A DNA stretch of 64,000 nucleotides from Candidatus Polarisedimenticolaceae bacterium (GTDB lineage Bacteria; Acidobacteriota; Polarisedimenticolia; Polarisedimenticolales; DASRJG01): contig DASVAW010000045.1 in the NCBI GenBank assembly GCA_036376135.1, forward strand, positions 1 through 64,000. The letters are read 5' to 3'. The position numbers and the translations under genes are program-made. Shown one piece after another: positions 24,127 to 32,967 of this stretch. Under the pieces are notes generated by a model. That model was not told where the DNA came from, searched no databases, and saw nothing but the letters and a program-made list of their open reading frames with translations. Position 1 is the first letter of the stretch. The number at the start of each line of letters is the position of its first letter.

Positions 24127-25478
24127 GGTGCGACCCTCCGATCGGCGATCGATTCTATTCGTGCGGCGAAGAACCCGTCCATGCCGTCGAGGTCGGGGGA
24201 GGTGTGCAGGTACCCTTCCTCCCCGACGAGCGCGCGCGCGGGCTCCGGGAGGAACGGCCGCGCGTCCGCCCGCCGGAACGCCGGGTGCGACGCGAGGAAC
24301 GTCTCCACGACCGATGCGCCCTCCTCCGGCTCCATCGAGCAGACGGCATAAACGATCGCGCCGCCGGGGCGGACCAGTCCCGCCGCGGCCGCGAGCAGAC
24401 GCTGCTGGCGCTCCGCGATCGCCGGCAGGTCCTCGAGGCGAAGGCGCCAACGGATCTCCGGGTGGCGGCGCATCGTTCCGGTTCCGCTGCACGGCGCGTC
24501 GACGAGCACGACGTCGAATCCCGCACGCAGCGGGGGCGCGGTCATGTCCGCGGCGACGGCCGCGACGTTTCCGAGGCGGCAGCGCGCGACGTTGCGCGCA
24601 AGGCGCCGCAGCCGTCCGGCGTGCCGGTCGGCGGCGACGACGAACCCGGTTTCCCCGACCGCGTCGGCGAGGGCGAGCGTTTTTCCTCCGGGGGCGGCGC
24701 ACGCGTCGAGCACTCGGGCTCCGGCCCCGACTCCGGCGAGCGCGGGCACGAGTTGCGAGCCCTCGTCCTGCATCCAGAAGGTCCCGGCGGCGAAACCGGG
24801 GGTCGCCGTGGGGCGCCCCGACACGACGTGGAGGGCCCCCGGCGCGAACGTCCCCGGACGGGACTCGATCCCGTCCAGACGCGGATCGATCCCGTGGCGC
24901 ACGCGCAGCACCGTCGCGGCCGGGAGGTTGTCCGCCTCCACGATCGCGCGCGCGCGGTCCCAGCCCACGCGCTGCACCAGGCGTCGCGTCCACCACGCGG
25001 GATGCGAGGCGTACAGCGCGAGGGCGTCGGCGTCCCCGCGCGCCGGCTCGGGGGGGAGCAGGGCCGCCCCACGCCGCGCGATCTGGCGGAGGACGCCGTT
25101 GGCGAATCCCGCCGCCGCCTTGCGCCCCGCCGCGCGGACGAGATCGACCGACGTCGTGACGGCGGCGAAGTCCGGGACGCGATCGAGGTGGAGCAGCGCG
25201 TACGCACCCAGGCGCAGCGCGATCAGGACCTCGAGGTCGACCTCCCCGAGGGGGCGCGAGGAGACCCGCGCGATCGCGTGATCGAGTGCGGCCCGGCGGC
25301 GCAGCACTCCGAGGACCAGCTCGTGCAGGAGAGCCGCGTCGCGCGGGTCGGCGAAGCGGCCCTCGCGTTCCTCGAGCAGGATTCCGGCGAATGCGCGGGC
25401 CGCCTCGACCCGCCGCAGGACGTCGAACGCCTCAAGCCGGGGGTTCAAGCCTCGCTCCGAGCGCGAGCCGGCGGCCAC
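24123..25478 (-). CDS. rsmB: 16S rRNA (cytosine-967-C5)-methyltransferase
   Basis: Uses SAM to methylate C967 of 16S rRNA. 451 residues: an N-terminal NusB-like RNA-binding helical domain (AFDVLRRVEAARAFAGILL) and a C-terminal methyltransferase domain with VLDACAAPGGKTLALADAV (SAM loop), DVVLVDAPCSGTGTMRRHPE (Cys of motif VI) and YAVCSMEPEEGASVV (motif IV catalytic Cys). The GTG at 25478 overlaps fmt by 47 bases; a TTG at 25448 with GGAG six bases upstream would reduce the overlap to 17 and may be the true start. Order def-fmt-rsmB is widely conserved. Confidence 0.93.
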   Translation of the reverse strand: MAAGSRSERGLNPRLEAFDVLRRVEAARAFAGILLEEREGRFADPRDAALLHELVLGVLRRRAALDHAIARVSSRPLGEVDLEVLIALRLGAYALLHLDRVPDFAAVTTSVDLVRAAGRKAAAGFANGVLRQIARRGAALLPPEPARGDADALALYASHPAWWTRRLVQRVGWDRARAIVEADNLPAATVLRVRHGIDPRLDGIESRPGTFAPGALHVVSGRPTATPGFAAGTFWMQDEGSQLVPALAGVGAGARVLDACAAPGGKTLALADAVGETGFVVAADRHAGRLRRLARNVARCRLGNVAAVAADMTAPPLRAGFDVVLVDAPCSGTGTMRRHPEIRWRLRLEDLPAIAERQQRLLAAAAGLVRPGGAIVYAVCSMEPEEGASVVETFLASHPAFRRADARPFLPEPARALVGEEGYLHTSPDLDGMDGFFAARIESIADRRVAP

Positions 25479-26373
25479 GAAGGGCCGCGGCCGCCGTCAT
25501 CCCCCGCGAGCCGTCGGGCTGCACCTCCCGGAGCTCCAGGCGCGTGCCGCCGGCACAGGCGACGATCACGCCGTCGTCGCTCGCCTCGACGAGGGTCCCG
25601 GGGGGCCGGTCGCTCCGTCCCGGAATCGGAAGGGCGTCGATCAGCCGGATCCGACGCCCGGAGACCGATGCCCAGACCCCGGGCCAGGGGTCGAACGCCC
25701 GGATCCGCGCGTCGATCTCCGCCGCGGTCCACGCGGGGTCGAACCCGCCGTCCGCGCGCGTGAGGATCGGCGCGTAGGTCGCCCGCGACGCGTCCTGCGG
25801 CAGCGGCGGGAGGGACGCCGACGCGAGGCCGGCGAGCGTCGTCGCGAGGAGATCGGCGCCCGCCCGCGCGAGTCGGGCGAGAAGCGCCGGGGCCCGCTCG
25901 CGCGGCTCGATGGCGACGGGGGCCTGGAGGTAGAGATCCCCCGCGTCGAGCTCCGTCGCGATCCGCATCGTCGTCACGCCGGTCGTCGACTCCCGGCGGG
26001 CGATCGCCCACTGCACCGGCGCCGCTCCCCGGTACGCCGGGAGGAGCGAGAAGTGCACGTTGACCGCGCCGAGCGGCGCGGCGGCGAGGACCGGGTCCGG
26101 AAGGATGCGGCCGTACGCGACCACGACGAGGACGTCGGGGCGGGGCGCGGCGATCGACTCGAGGAACGCCGCGTCCCGGACGCGGGGCGGTTGCGCGACC
26201 GGAAGCCCGTGCTCGAGGGCGAATCGCTTCACGGGCGGGGGTTGCGGCGACGACGAGCGCCCGGCGGGGCGGTCGGGCTGGGTCACGACGAGCGGCACGT
26301 CGTGGCCGAGGTCGAGCAGACGCGCGAGGGTCGGAACCGCCACCTCGGGGGTCCCGAGGAAGACGACCCTCAA
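25432..26373 (-). CDS. fmt: methionyl-tRNA formyltransferase
   Basis: Formylates initiator Met-tRNA using 10-formyl-THF. 313 residues: RVVFLGTPEVAVPTLARLLD at the start, NVHFSLLPAYRGAAPVQWAI carrying the catalytic Asn-x-His and the S-L-L-P motif, TGVTTMRIATELDAGD with the catalytic Asp, then a C-terminal OB-like tRNA-binding domain (PGTLVEASDDGVIVACAGG). TTG start within the def stop (TTGA, 26370-26373), so synthesis of deformylase and formyltransferase is tightly coupled. Confidence 0.95.
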   Translation of the reverse strand: MRVVFLGTPEVAVPTLARLLDLGHDVPLVVTQPDRPAGRSSSPQPPPVKRFALEHGLPVAQPPRVRDAAFLESIAAPRPDVLVVVAYGRILPDPVLAAAPLGAVNVHFSLLPAYRGAAPVQWAIARRESTTGVTTMRIATELDAGDLYLQAPVAIEPRERAPALLARLARAGADLLATTLAGLASASLPPLPQDASRATYAPILTRADGGFDPAWTAAEIDARIRAFDPWPGVWASVSGRRIRLIDALPIPGRSDRPPGTLVEASDDGVIVACAGGTRLELREVQPDGSRGMTAAAALRGRRLALGARLEPPA

Positions 26374-26903
26374 CGCGCGCTGACCGCGGCGATCCACTCG
26401 CCGTTCTTGATCCGTTTCCTGATCTGCCGCTTGACGAGCTCCCGCTTGAGCGGGGAGACGTTCTGGAGGAACGTCCGCCCCTCGAGGTGCTCGATCTCGT
26501 GCTGCATCGCGCGGGCGAGCAGGCCGTCGGCGTCCACCCGGAAGGTCCGCCCCTCGAGGTCGCGCGCCTCCACGACGGCGCGGTACGGGCGCTCCACGTC
26601 GAGCGCGATGTCGGGGAAGGACAGGCACCCCTCCTCCGCGACGTCGATCCCGGCCGTTTCGACCAGCTGCGGGTTGACGAAGACCTTCAGCTCGCCGGGT
26701 TTCTCCCCCACGCTGAGGTCGACGATGCACACCCGCAGCCCGGAGCCGACCTGGTTCGCGGCGAGGCCGATTCCGGGGGCGGCGTACATCGTCTCGACCA
26801 TGTCGCGGACGAGCGTGCGCACCTCGTCGTCGATCTTCCCCACCTCGCGGGTGGGGGTGAGCAGGACGGGATCGGGGTAGAGGATGATGGGGCGCAGGGC
26901 CAT
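26370..26903 (-). CDS. def: peptide deformylase
   Basis: Removes the N-formyl group from nascent proteins, metal-dependent. 177 residues with all three motifs: GIGLAANQVG (44-53), EGCLSFP with metal-ligand Cys93, and QHEIEHLEG with His135, Glu136 and His139. I place the start at the ATG at 26903 because the family begins with L-R-P-I-I-L-Y-P-D-P; the in-frame open region upstream has no family similarity. First gene of the def-fmt-rsmB-lemA-TPM-TPM group. The 166-bp gap to the next plus-strand gene holds its sigma-54-type promoter and nothing else that I recognise. Confidence 0.96.
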   Translation of the reverse strand: MALRPIILYPDPVLLTPTREVGKIDDEVRTLVRDMVETMYAAPGIGLAANQVGSGLRVCIVDLSVGEKPGELKVFVNPQLVETAGIDVAEEGCLSFPDIALDVERPYRAVVEARDLEGRTFRVDADGLLARAMQHEIEHLEGRTFLQNVSPLKRELVKRQIRKRIKNGEWIAAVSAR

Positions 26904-27030
26904 CCGAAGGGCTCTCCAGGGTCTCGCGAGGGACGGTAGCACAGCGGCTCCATGTCCTGAGGCAGGGACGGTCGTCCTCGCCGGGGATCGCGCGCCGAGG
27001 GAAAAAGCCCGTCCCCCGGCTCCCGATTCA

Positions 27031-27046
27031 TGGCACGTCGGGTGCA
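27031..27046 (+). promoter_or_regulatory. sigma-54 (-24/-12) promoter
   Basis: TGGCACGTCGGGTGCA matches the consensus TGGCACRNNNNTTGCW at 11 of the 12 defined positions, with GG (27032-27033), ten bases, GC (27044-27045). Transcription would start near 27057, 13 bases before the ATG at 27070, with GTGGAGG as ribosome site. The site stands alone in a 166-bp gap between divergent genes. Sigma-54 promoters need an AAA+ enhancer-binding protein, none of which is encoded in this window. Confidence 0.65.
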
Positions 27047-27069
27047 AAGGACGGGAGTGGAGGTCCGCC

Positions 27070-29112
27070 ATGAACACGGTGCGCACCCTCGGTTGGACGG
27101 TCGCCACCCTCGCTTCCGCGCTGCTCCTCGCGCCGGCACCTCCAGTCCGCGCGCAGGCCGAGAATCCCGAGTCCTACGGCGACGGGTATCAGTCGGGGGA
27201 CTACGGCCGCATCCGGTTCTCCGACGGCGGCGCCCTGATCGTTCGCGCCTCCTCGGAGGACGAGCCCCAGGAGCGCGCCGGCGCCAACGCCCCCGTCTTT
27301 CCCGGCGACGCCGTGCGCACCGCCGCGAACGAGCGGCTCGAGATCGAGCTCGCCGCCGGCTCGCTCGTCCGGATCGACCGCGAGACCCGCGTCACCTTCC
27401 AGTCGCTCCCCAGCCCGTACGCGAAGTTCCGCGACAACACCGTGCTCAACCTCGACCAGGGGGTGCTCCAGATCGCCGCGAGGATCGGCCAGGAGGACGA
27501 GTTCCGCATCGAGACGCCGTCGGCGTCGGTCTACCTGCTCGGCGACGGGGATTTCCGCATCGAAGCCGACGCGGACCACACCCGGGTCTATTCGCGACGC
27601 GGCGTCGCCGAGGTCGTCGGCGAGGGAGGGTCGGTCCTCGTCCGCGGGGGCCAGCGCACCAACGCCTACCGCGGGATCATCCCGGAAGACGCCCGTGCCT
27701 TCAGCAGCTACGCCTCGGACGGCTTCGACCGCTGGGTCGCCTCGCGTGAGGAGTCGTTCCGCGGAGACGAGCGCGTCGCCGACGACGGGACCGCCGAAGC
27801 GCTTCCCGACGAGGTGCGCCCGTACTACCGCGAGCTCTCGACCTACGGCGATTGGGTCGAGGTGCCCTCCTACGGCCGGGTCTGGTACCCGCACGACGTG
27901 CCCGTCGGCTGGCGCCCCTACTGGGACGGTTACTGGGACTACGGGCCCCACGGGTACTTCTGGGTCTCGAACGAGCCCTGGGGCTGGGCGCCGTACCGCT
28001 ACGGTCGCTGGAACTGGGTCGGCGGCTACGGCTGGTGCTGGATCCCCGGACGCGTCTTCGCGGGCGCATGGGTCTCGTGGTCGTGGGGAACGGCCTACTT
28101 CGGCTGGGCCCCTCTGGACTACTGGGGTTACCCCGCCTACATCGGCGGACCGTATCATCACGGGCACTACGATCCCGGTTGCTGGACGTTCGTCGACCAC
28201 CACCACATGGGCCATCACGACGTGCGCCGGTACGCGGTGCCGGTCGACCGGGTCCCCCGCGGGGAGCTCGACGGCAATCGCGTCGTCGCGCGCGCCCCGA
28301 AGGTCGCACCGCGCCAACTGGCCGAGAGTCGCGACTGGAGAGAGCGCGCCGCGCGGCAGGCCGCCAACGAGCCTACGGTCCGCACCCGGCCGACCGACCG
28401 CGACCGCACCGCCGGCCGCCGCCTGAGCGACGTCGAGGATCGGATGACCCGCAGGGGCGGGCGCGATCTCCCGCGCGCGGCCGATGCGCCGCGCGCCGAG
28501 CGCGGGCGATCCTCCGAGCGGGGCGAGGTCCCCGGCCGGACGGTCGAGTCGCCGCGTTTCCCCCGCCGCGTCGGCGAGGATCCCCGCGCGCGCGCCGAAT
28601 CGCGCCGTTCGACCCCGAAGCCGCGAGAGGACGCCGCGACCGCGCCGGCGCCCCGGGCGCCGCGCGACGGCGGACGCGTCGACAACGAGCGCCGCTCCCT
28701 CTACGACCACGTGTCTCGCCCGCGCGACGTACAGAAGGGGGACGCCGGCCGCGTCGTGCCGACCCCCGCGCCGCGCGTGGAGCGCCGTGAGCAGGCGCGC
28801 GGGACGCCGCGCGAGCCGCAGCGCGCCGCCCCGCAGCGGTCCCAGCCGCAACGCTCCGAGCCGCAGCGCGCGGCTCCGCAGCGGTCGCAGCCGCAACGCT
28901 CCGAGCCGCAGCGCGCCGCCCCGCAGCGGTCGCAGCCGCAACGCTCCGAGCCCCAGCGCGCCGCCCCGCAGCGGTCGCAGCCGCGCCCGCAGCAGGCGCA
29001 GCCGCAGCGTCGCCCCGACTCGCCGCGGCCGGCGCCGGCCCCCAGGAGGGAGCCCGCCAAGCCGAAGCAGAACGACGGCGGCAAGGGGAAACACGAGCGC
29101 GGCGGTCGCTGA
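27070..29112 (+). CDS. large secreted FecR/YXWXP-type protein with QPQRS repeats
   Basis: 680 residues. A signal peptide (to about residue 28) is followed by a FecR-like beta domain (60-190: GALIVRASSEDEPQERAG, PGDAVRTAANERLEIELAAG, VLNLDQGVLQIAA), then a Trp/Tyr/Gly-rich domain of the DUF6600 type (255-370: WVEVPSYGRVWYPHDVPVG, GWAPYRYGRWNWVGGYGWCW) with W-x-P motifs, a His cluster (HHHMGHHD) and a long Arg/Pro/Gln low-complexity tail with four 15-residue repeats. It is exported and probably interacts with cell-wall or surface polymers, but no enzyme motif is seen. A sigma-54-type promoter upstream and a terminator downstream make it a single-gene unit. Confidence 0.85.
   Translation: MNTVRTLGWTVATLASALLLAPAPPVRAQAENPESYGDGYQSGDYGRIRFSDGGALIVRASSEDEPQERAGANAPVFPGDAVRTAANERLEIELAAGSLVRIDRETRVTFQSLPSPYAKFRDNTVLNLDQGVLQIAARIGQEDEFRIETPSASVYLLGDGDFRIEADADHTRVYSRRGVAEVVGEGGSVLVRGGQRTNAYRGIIPEDARAFSSYASDGFDRWVASREESFRGDERVADDGTAEALPDEVRPYYRELSTYGDWVEVPSYGRVWYPHDVPVGWRPYWDGYWDYGPHGYFWVSNEPWGWAPYRYGRWNWVGGYGWCWIPGRVFAGAWVSWSWGTAYFGWAPLDYWGYPAYIGGPYHHGHYDPGCWTFVDHHHMGHHDVRRYAVPVDRVPRGELDGNRVVARAPKVAPRQLAESRDWRERAARQAANEPTVRTRPTDRDRTAGRRLSDVEDRMTRRGGRDLPRAADAPRAERGRSSERGEVPGRTVESPRFPRRVGEDPRARAESRRSTPKPREDAATAPAPRAPRDGGRVDNERRSLYDHVSRPRDVQKGDAGRVVPTPAPRVERREQARGTPREPQRAAPQRSQPQRSEPQRAAPQRSQPQRSEPQRAAPQRSQPQRSEPQRAAPQRSQPRPQQAQPQRRPDSPRPAPAPRREPAKPKQNDGGKGKHERGGR
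28813..28992 (+). repeat. 45-bp tandem repeat, four units
   Basis: Three complete and one diverged copy of a 45-bp unit at 28813, 28858, 28903 and 28948, in frame with the secreted protein and encoding EPQRAAPQRSQPQRS. The copies differ at only a few bases each, mostly synonymous, consistent with recent expansion. Repeat number may vary between strains and may be collapsed or expanded in the assembly. Confidence 0.85.
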
Positions 29113-29162
29113 TCAGGACGTTCGTCCGGAACCGGCCTTCCCCCCTCACCGGTTACGGGCGC

Positions 29163-29200
29163 GGGCCGGCGGCATTGTGCCGCCGGCTCGTTTCTTTCTT
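29163..29200 (+). terminator. rho-independent terminator
   Basis: An 11- to 12-bp stem (29163-29174 with 29178-29189, one G-U pair) closes the loop TTG and is followed by TTTCTTTCTT. It lies 50 bp after the stop of the secreted protein gene and abuts the stop of the converging mpl gene, so the stem may act in both directions even though only the plus side has the T tract. Confidence 0.75.
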
Positions 29201-30599
29201 ATCGGGACTTCAGCGCCTCGAGCAGCTTGTCGTGGATCCCGCCGAACCCGCCGTTCGAGAGGACCGCGACGACGTCGCCGGCGCGGGCATGGGCGACGAG
29301 GTGGGCGACGATCGCGTCGACGCCGGGGAGGAAACGCGACGGCCGTCCGCGCCCCGCGAGGTCGCGCACGAGCCGCTCCGGATCGAGGCGGACCTCCTGC
29401 GGGAGCTGCTCGGCGCCGAAGACCTCGGCGAGCACGACCTCGTCGGCGTCGTCGAAGCAGGTCGCCAGGCGGTCCTGGAACACGTTCCGGCGAAGCGACC
29501 ACGACCGCGGCTCGAGGACGGCCCAAACCCGCCGCCCGGGATACCGCTGGCGCACCGCCCGCAGCGTCTCCGCGATCGCGGTCGGATGGTGGGCGAAGTC
29601 GTCGAGGACGAGCACCCCCGCCGCCTCCCCCTTCACGTCCATCCGACGCCGGACGCCCTCGAATGTCGCGAGACCGGCCGCGACCTGCGCCGGGGACAGC
29701 CCCTGCTCGACCGCGGCGGCGGTCACCGCGAGCGCGTTGCGCACGTTGTATTCCCCCGACACGCGCATCGCGACGTCGGCGAAGTGCCGTTCCCCGCGCT
29801 CGATCGTGAAGGCGACGCCGTCGGCGCGATGGTCGAGCCGCACCGCGCGCCACTCCCCCTGCTCGAGTCCGTACCCCTGGACGCGGGCGAGGGCATGCGC
29901 GGTGACCTCGCGCGAGGTGGGATCGTCCTCGTGGCGCACGACGAGGCCGCGGCGAGGGACGATGTTCGTCAGCCAGCGGAAGACCTTCCGGACCTGCTCC
30001 TCGTCGGCGTAGATGTCCGCGTGGTCGAACTCGACCGTCCCGATCAGGCACGTGTCGGGGCGGTAGTGCATGAACTTCGGCCCCTTGTCGAAGAACGCGG
30101 TGTCGTATTCGTCCCCCTCGAGGACGAACGGGGAACCGGTTCCGAGCCGGTACGAGTTCGCGAAGTTCCTCGGGAGCCCTCCGATGAGGAACCCGGGGGC
30201 GAGCCCCGCGTGGTCGAGGACCCAGGCGAGCATCGAGGTCGTGGTCGTCTTCCCGTGCGTGCCGGCGACGACGATCGAGTGCCGTCCGGGAAGGAACCGC
30301 TCCTCGATCGCCCGCGGCATCGAGGTGTGCGGGAGGCGGCGGTCGAGCACCTCCTCCGCCTCGGGATTCCCGCGGCGGACGGCGTTCCCGACCACGATCA
30401 GGTCGGGAGCCGGCTCGAGGTGCTTCGCGTCGTACCCCTCGTACACGACGACGCCCATCTCCGCGAGGATCGTCGAGGTGGGCGGATACAACTTGAGGTC
30501 CGAGCCGGTGACGCGGGCCCCCGCCTCGTGGAAGAGCCCGGCGAGCGCGGCCATGCCGGTGCCGCCGATCCCGATCAGGTGAACGTGTTCGCGGGCCAA
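29199..30599 (-). CDS. mpl: UDP-N-acetylmuramate:L-alanyl-gamma-D-glutamyl-meso-diaminopimelate ligase
   Basis: Recycles murein tripeptide by ligating it to UDP-MurNAc, bypassing MurC/D/E. 466 residues: HLIGIGGTGMAALAGLFHEAG start, ATP loop AGTHGKTTTTSM, PFVLEGDEYDTAFFDKGPK, the Mpl-specific central region FMHYRPDTCLIGTVEFDHAD, then NVRNALAVTAAAV and the C-terminal VLDDFAHHPTAIAETLRAVR. Mpl, rather than MurC, is supported by the length and the EYDTAFFDKGPKF segment. TTG start. Links meso-DAP synthesis (dapF at 5965) and the lytic transglycosylase at 2658 as parts of peptidoglycan turnover. Five bases from the AsmA-like gene. Confidence 0.92.
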   Translation of the reverse strand: MAREHVHLIGIGGTGMAALAGLFHEAGARVTGSDLKLYPPTSTILAEMGVVVYEGYDAKHLEPAPDLIVVGNAVRRGNPEAEEVLDRRLPHTSMPRAIEERFLPGRHSIVVAGTHGKTTTTSMLAWVLDHAGLAPGFLIGGLPRNFANSYRLGTGSPFVLEGDEYDTAFFDKGPKFMHYRPDTCLIGTVEFDHADIYADEEQVRKVFRWLTNIVPRRGLVVRHEDDPTSREVTAHALARVQGYGLEQGEWRAVRLDHRADGVAFTIERGERHFADVAMRVSGEYNVRNALAVTAAAVEQGLSPAQVAAGLATFEGVRRRMDVKGEAAGVLVLDDFAHHPTAIAETLRAVRQRYPGRRVWAVLEPRSWSLRRNVFQDRLATCFDDADEVVLAEVFGAEQLPQEVRLDPERLVRDLAGRGRPSRFLPGVDAIVAHLVAHARAGDVVAVLSNGGFGGIHDKLLEALKSR

Positions 30600-30604
30600 C
30601 GCCG

Positions 30605-31990
30605 CTACCTCCCGAGAAGCCGCTTGAGCAGCCCCTGTTTCTTCTCCCGGAGCTGGTCGCGCAGACCTTCCTCGAGGAGCTTGTCGACGTCGATCTCGAC
30701 GCGCGGCGACTCGATCGTGCCGCGCAGCTTCATGGGGATCGTCAGCCGGCCGTCCTCGCCGACTCGGATCTTCAGCTGCGGCGTCCGCGCGACGAGCATC
30801 GCCGACGACTCGGGCGAGAAGGCGGTGCGCACGTCCAGGCGCAACGGCCCCGCGAGGTCGATCGCCCCCTGCCCGTCGAGGTCGAGGTCGGCGGAGCGGA
30901 CGCGAAGGTCGTCCGTCCGCGCCAGCCCTTCCTTCAGCGCGAACGACGCGGCCATGGTCTCGAAGGGCGTTTCGTCCTTACCGATCCCCCGCCCCCCGGC
31001 CTTCTCGAGCGTCGACGCCACCTGGCGCAGGAGCCCGACGCTTTTCAGGGCCCCGTCGCGGATCTCGACCGACGCCTGCCCCTCGAGCGCCTTCGCGATC
31101 GAAGGGGCGTCGGCGCGCCCCTCGACCGCGAGGGTCGCGGAGCCCGTCCCCTCCAGGGCCCCGCCCGCCGCCATGAGGATTTCCTTCGAGAGCGACTCCA
31201 CGTCCACGCCGCCGACGATCGACTCGATGCGGAACGGCACACCCGGCTCCTGGACGCGCACGAGCCCGGTCATCGTCCCGGTGCCGCCGTGGAGCCGGAA
31301 GCCCCCTTCCTCGATGCGGACCCCGGCGCGCTCCACGCGCCCCTTCGCCCGGATCCCGGTGACGGTGAGCCCGGCGACGCGCGCGGAGCCTTCCATCTCG
31401 GCGCGCAACGCTCCGGAGCGGACCCCTTCGACCGACGCTTTGGCCTCGAAGACGTGCGGACCGACCCGCGCGGTGAAGCTCTCGACCGTGACGCGGTCTC
31501 CTTCGGCCCGGGCGTCGAAATCGATCTCCCCGCGGGGCGCGTCGCGCATCGGCACGACGACCGCCTCGAACCGGCCGCGCAGGCGCGACCCCCCGCCGTC
31601 CTCCCGTCCGATCCGGCAGCGCAGGGACGCCTCGCGGAGGACCGTCGCGCCGCCGCGTCGCACGTCCGCCCCCTGGATCGCGAGCCAGCGCGGCTGCGCC
31701 TCGCCCCGGAGCAGCGGCCAGACCGCGAGTCCCACGCGCACCTGCTCGGCGTCGAGGGAGGGGGTCCCCGCGATCGAGAGGCTCCCGGCGCGGACGGAGA
31801 TCCCCGTCCACAGGCTCAGGCGCAGCGTCCCGAGTCGCACTTCCCGGCCGAGCACGCGTCCGAGCCGCTCTTCGACGCGGCCGCGGAACGCGTCGGCGTC
31901 GACGACGCGGGGGACGATCAGGGCCGCGCCGACCCACAGCGCCGCGGCGGCAACCGCCGCCCCGAGGGCGATCTTGGCGGAACGTCGCAT
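30605..31990 (-). CDS. AsmA-family membrane protein
   Basis: 461 residues. N-terminal transmembrane helix (IALGAAVAAAALWVGAALIV), then the AsmA-type beta-rich chain: DADAFRGRVEERLGRVLGRE, VRLGTLRLSLWTGISVRAGS, and the C-terminal LRLDVRTAFSPESSAMLVAR and TIPMKLRGTIESPRVEIDVD. AsmA-like proteins form long beta-helical conduits between membranes in Gram-negatives and are linked to outer membrane lipid transport. The start ATG at 31990 is chosen because the next in-frame codons upstream belong to the patatin gene. Eight bases separate it from that gene. Confidence 0.82.
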   Translation of the reverse strand: MRRSAKIALGAAVAAAALWVGAALIVPRVVDADAFRGRVEERLGRVLGREVRLGTLRLSLWTGISVRAGSLSIAGTPSLDAEQVRVGLAVWPLLRGEAQPRWLAIQGADVRRGGATVLREASLRCRIGREDGGGSRLRGRFEAVVVPMRDAPRGEIDFDARAEGDRVTVESFTARVGPHVFEAKASVEGVRSGALRAEMEGSARVAGLTVTGIRAKGRVERAGVRIEEGGFRLHGGTGTMTGLVRVQEPGVPFRIESIVGGVDVESLSKEILMAAGGALEGTGSATLAVEGRADAPSIAKALEGQASVEIRDGALKSVGLLRQVASTLEKAGGRGIGKDETPFETMAASFALKEGLARTDDLRVRSADLDLDGQGAIDLAGPLRLDVRTAFSPESSAMLVARTPQLKIRVGEDGRLTIPMKLRGTIESPRVEIDVDKLLEEGLRDQLREKKQGLLKRLLGR

Positions 31991-31998
31991 GGGATCGT

Positions 31999-32967
31999 CT
32001 ACTCCACGACGAAACGGAGATCGGAACGGGAGAGATGGTACTCGGCGTGGCGACGTCCCGGGGATCGGCGGAACAGCGCCCGCCATCGCTCGCGACGCAG
32101 CAGGGCGCGGATCCCCGGCGCCGCGGCGGTCGCGGCGAGGTCTCCCGCGGTGATGCAGTAGTCGGCCTGATCGAAATCCGCCCAATGGACGTGCTGGACG
32201 GACGGCTCGAGGAGCACGTCCGCGAAGCGGCGCTGGAACCCGGTCAGGGCGATGTCCTTCATCGCGTTGGCGCGGATCATGACGTCGACGCCGCGCCCGA
32301 GCTCGTGGGACGCCTCGAGGTCGGCCGAGATGTCCACGCCGATCGTCACGTCCGCGCCGAGCCGGTAGGCGGGGAGCACGGGGACCTTGTCGATCCAGCC
32401 GCCGTCGACGAGGAGGCGCTTTCCCATGCGGCGGGCCGGGAACAGGCCGGGGATCGCCGAGCTCGCCGCCGCCGCGTCGCGCAGACTCCCGCGCGAGAAG
32501 ACGACCTCCTCCGCGTTCTCGAGATCGAGGGCCACGCAGCCGAAGACGGTCGGCAGCGACTCGATCGCGCGGTCGGGGAGGATCGCCTGCACGCTCGCCT
32601 GGAACTCCTCCGCCGAGACGAACGACGGCCGCATCGTGGAGACGCCGTAGACGATCCCCTGCCGCACCAGGCGCGAGACCGAGTACATGAGCCCGCCGCG
32701 GTGGTGGCGGGACTCCTTCAGGAACGACAGCCGGGTCCGCCGGAACTGATCGCTCCCGAGGACCTGCCGGAGGGCCGCCTCGACGCCGGCGATGTTCCCG
32801 CTGGCGGCGTACGCCCCGCCGACGATCGCTCCCATGCTGGTCCCGGTGACGACGTCGATCGGGATCCGCTCCCGCAGGAGTGCGCGGACGACGCCGATGT
32901 GGGCGAGGCCCCGCGCGGCGCCGCCGCCCAGGGCGAGTCCGACCTTGAGTCGACGGGGAAAAGGCAC
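31999..32967 (-). CDS. patatin-like phospholipase
   Basis: 322 residues with the Ser-Asp dyad of patatins: oxyanion loop LALGGGAARG (11-20), nucleophile elbow TGTSMGAIVGG with Ser44, and LLVDGGWIDKVPVLPAYRLG with the catalytic Asp near 195. Probably hydrolyses acyl esters of phospholipids; RssA/NTE-type bacterial homologues are cytoplasmic or membrane-associated. GTG start; a TATCTT box lies six bases upstream, so the message may lack a leader. Diverges from pcm at 33019. With mpl and the AsmA-like gene downstream it fits envelope maintenance. Confidence 0.85.
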   Translation of the reverse strand: MPFPRRLKVGLALGGGAARGLAHIGVVRALLRERIPIDVVTGTSMGAIVGGAYAASGNIAGVEAALRQVLGSDQFRRTRLSFLKESRHHRGGLMYSVSRLVRQGIVYGVSTMRPSFVSAEEFQASVQAILPDRAIESLPTVFGCVALDLENAEEVVFSRGSLRDAAAASSAIPGLFPARRMGKRLLVDGGWIDKVPVLPAYRLGADVTIGVDISADLEASHELGRGVDVMIRANAMKDIALTGFQRRFADVLLEPSVQHVHWADFDQADYCITAGDLAATAAAPGIRALLRRERWRALFRRSPGRRHAEYHLSRSDLRFVVE

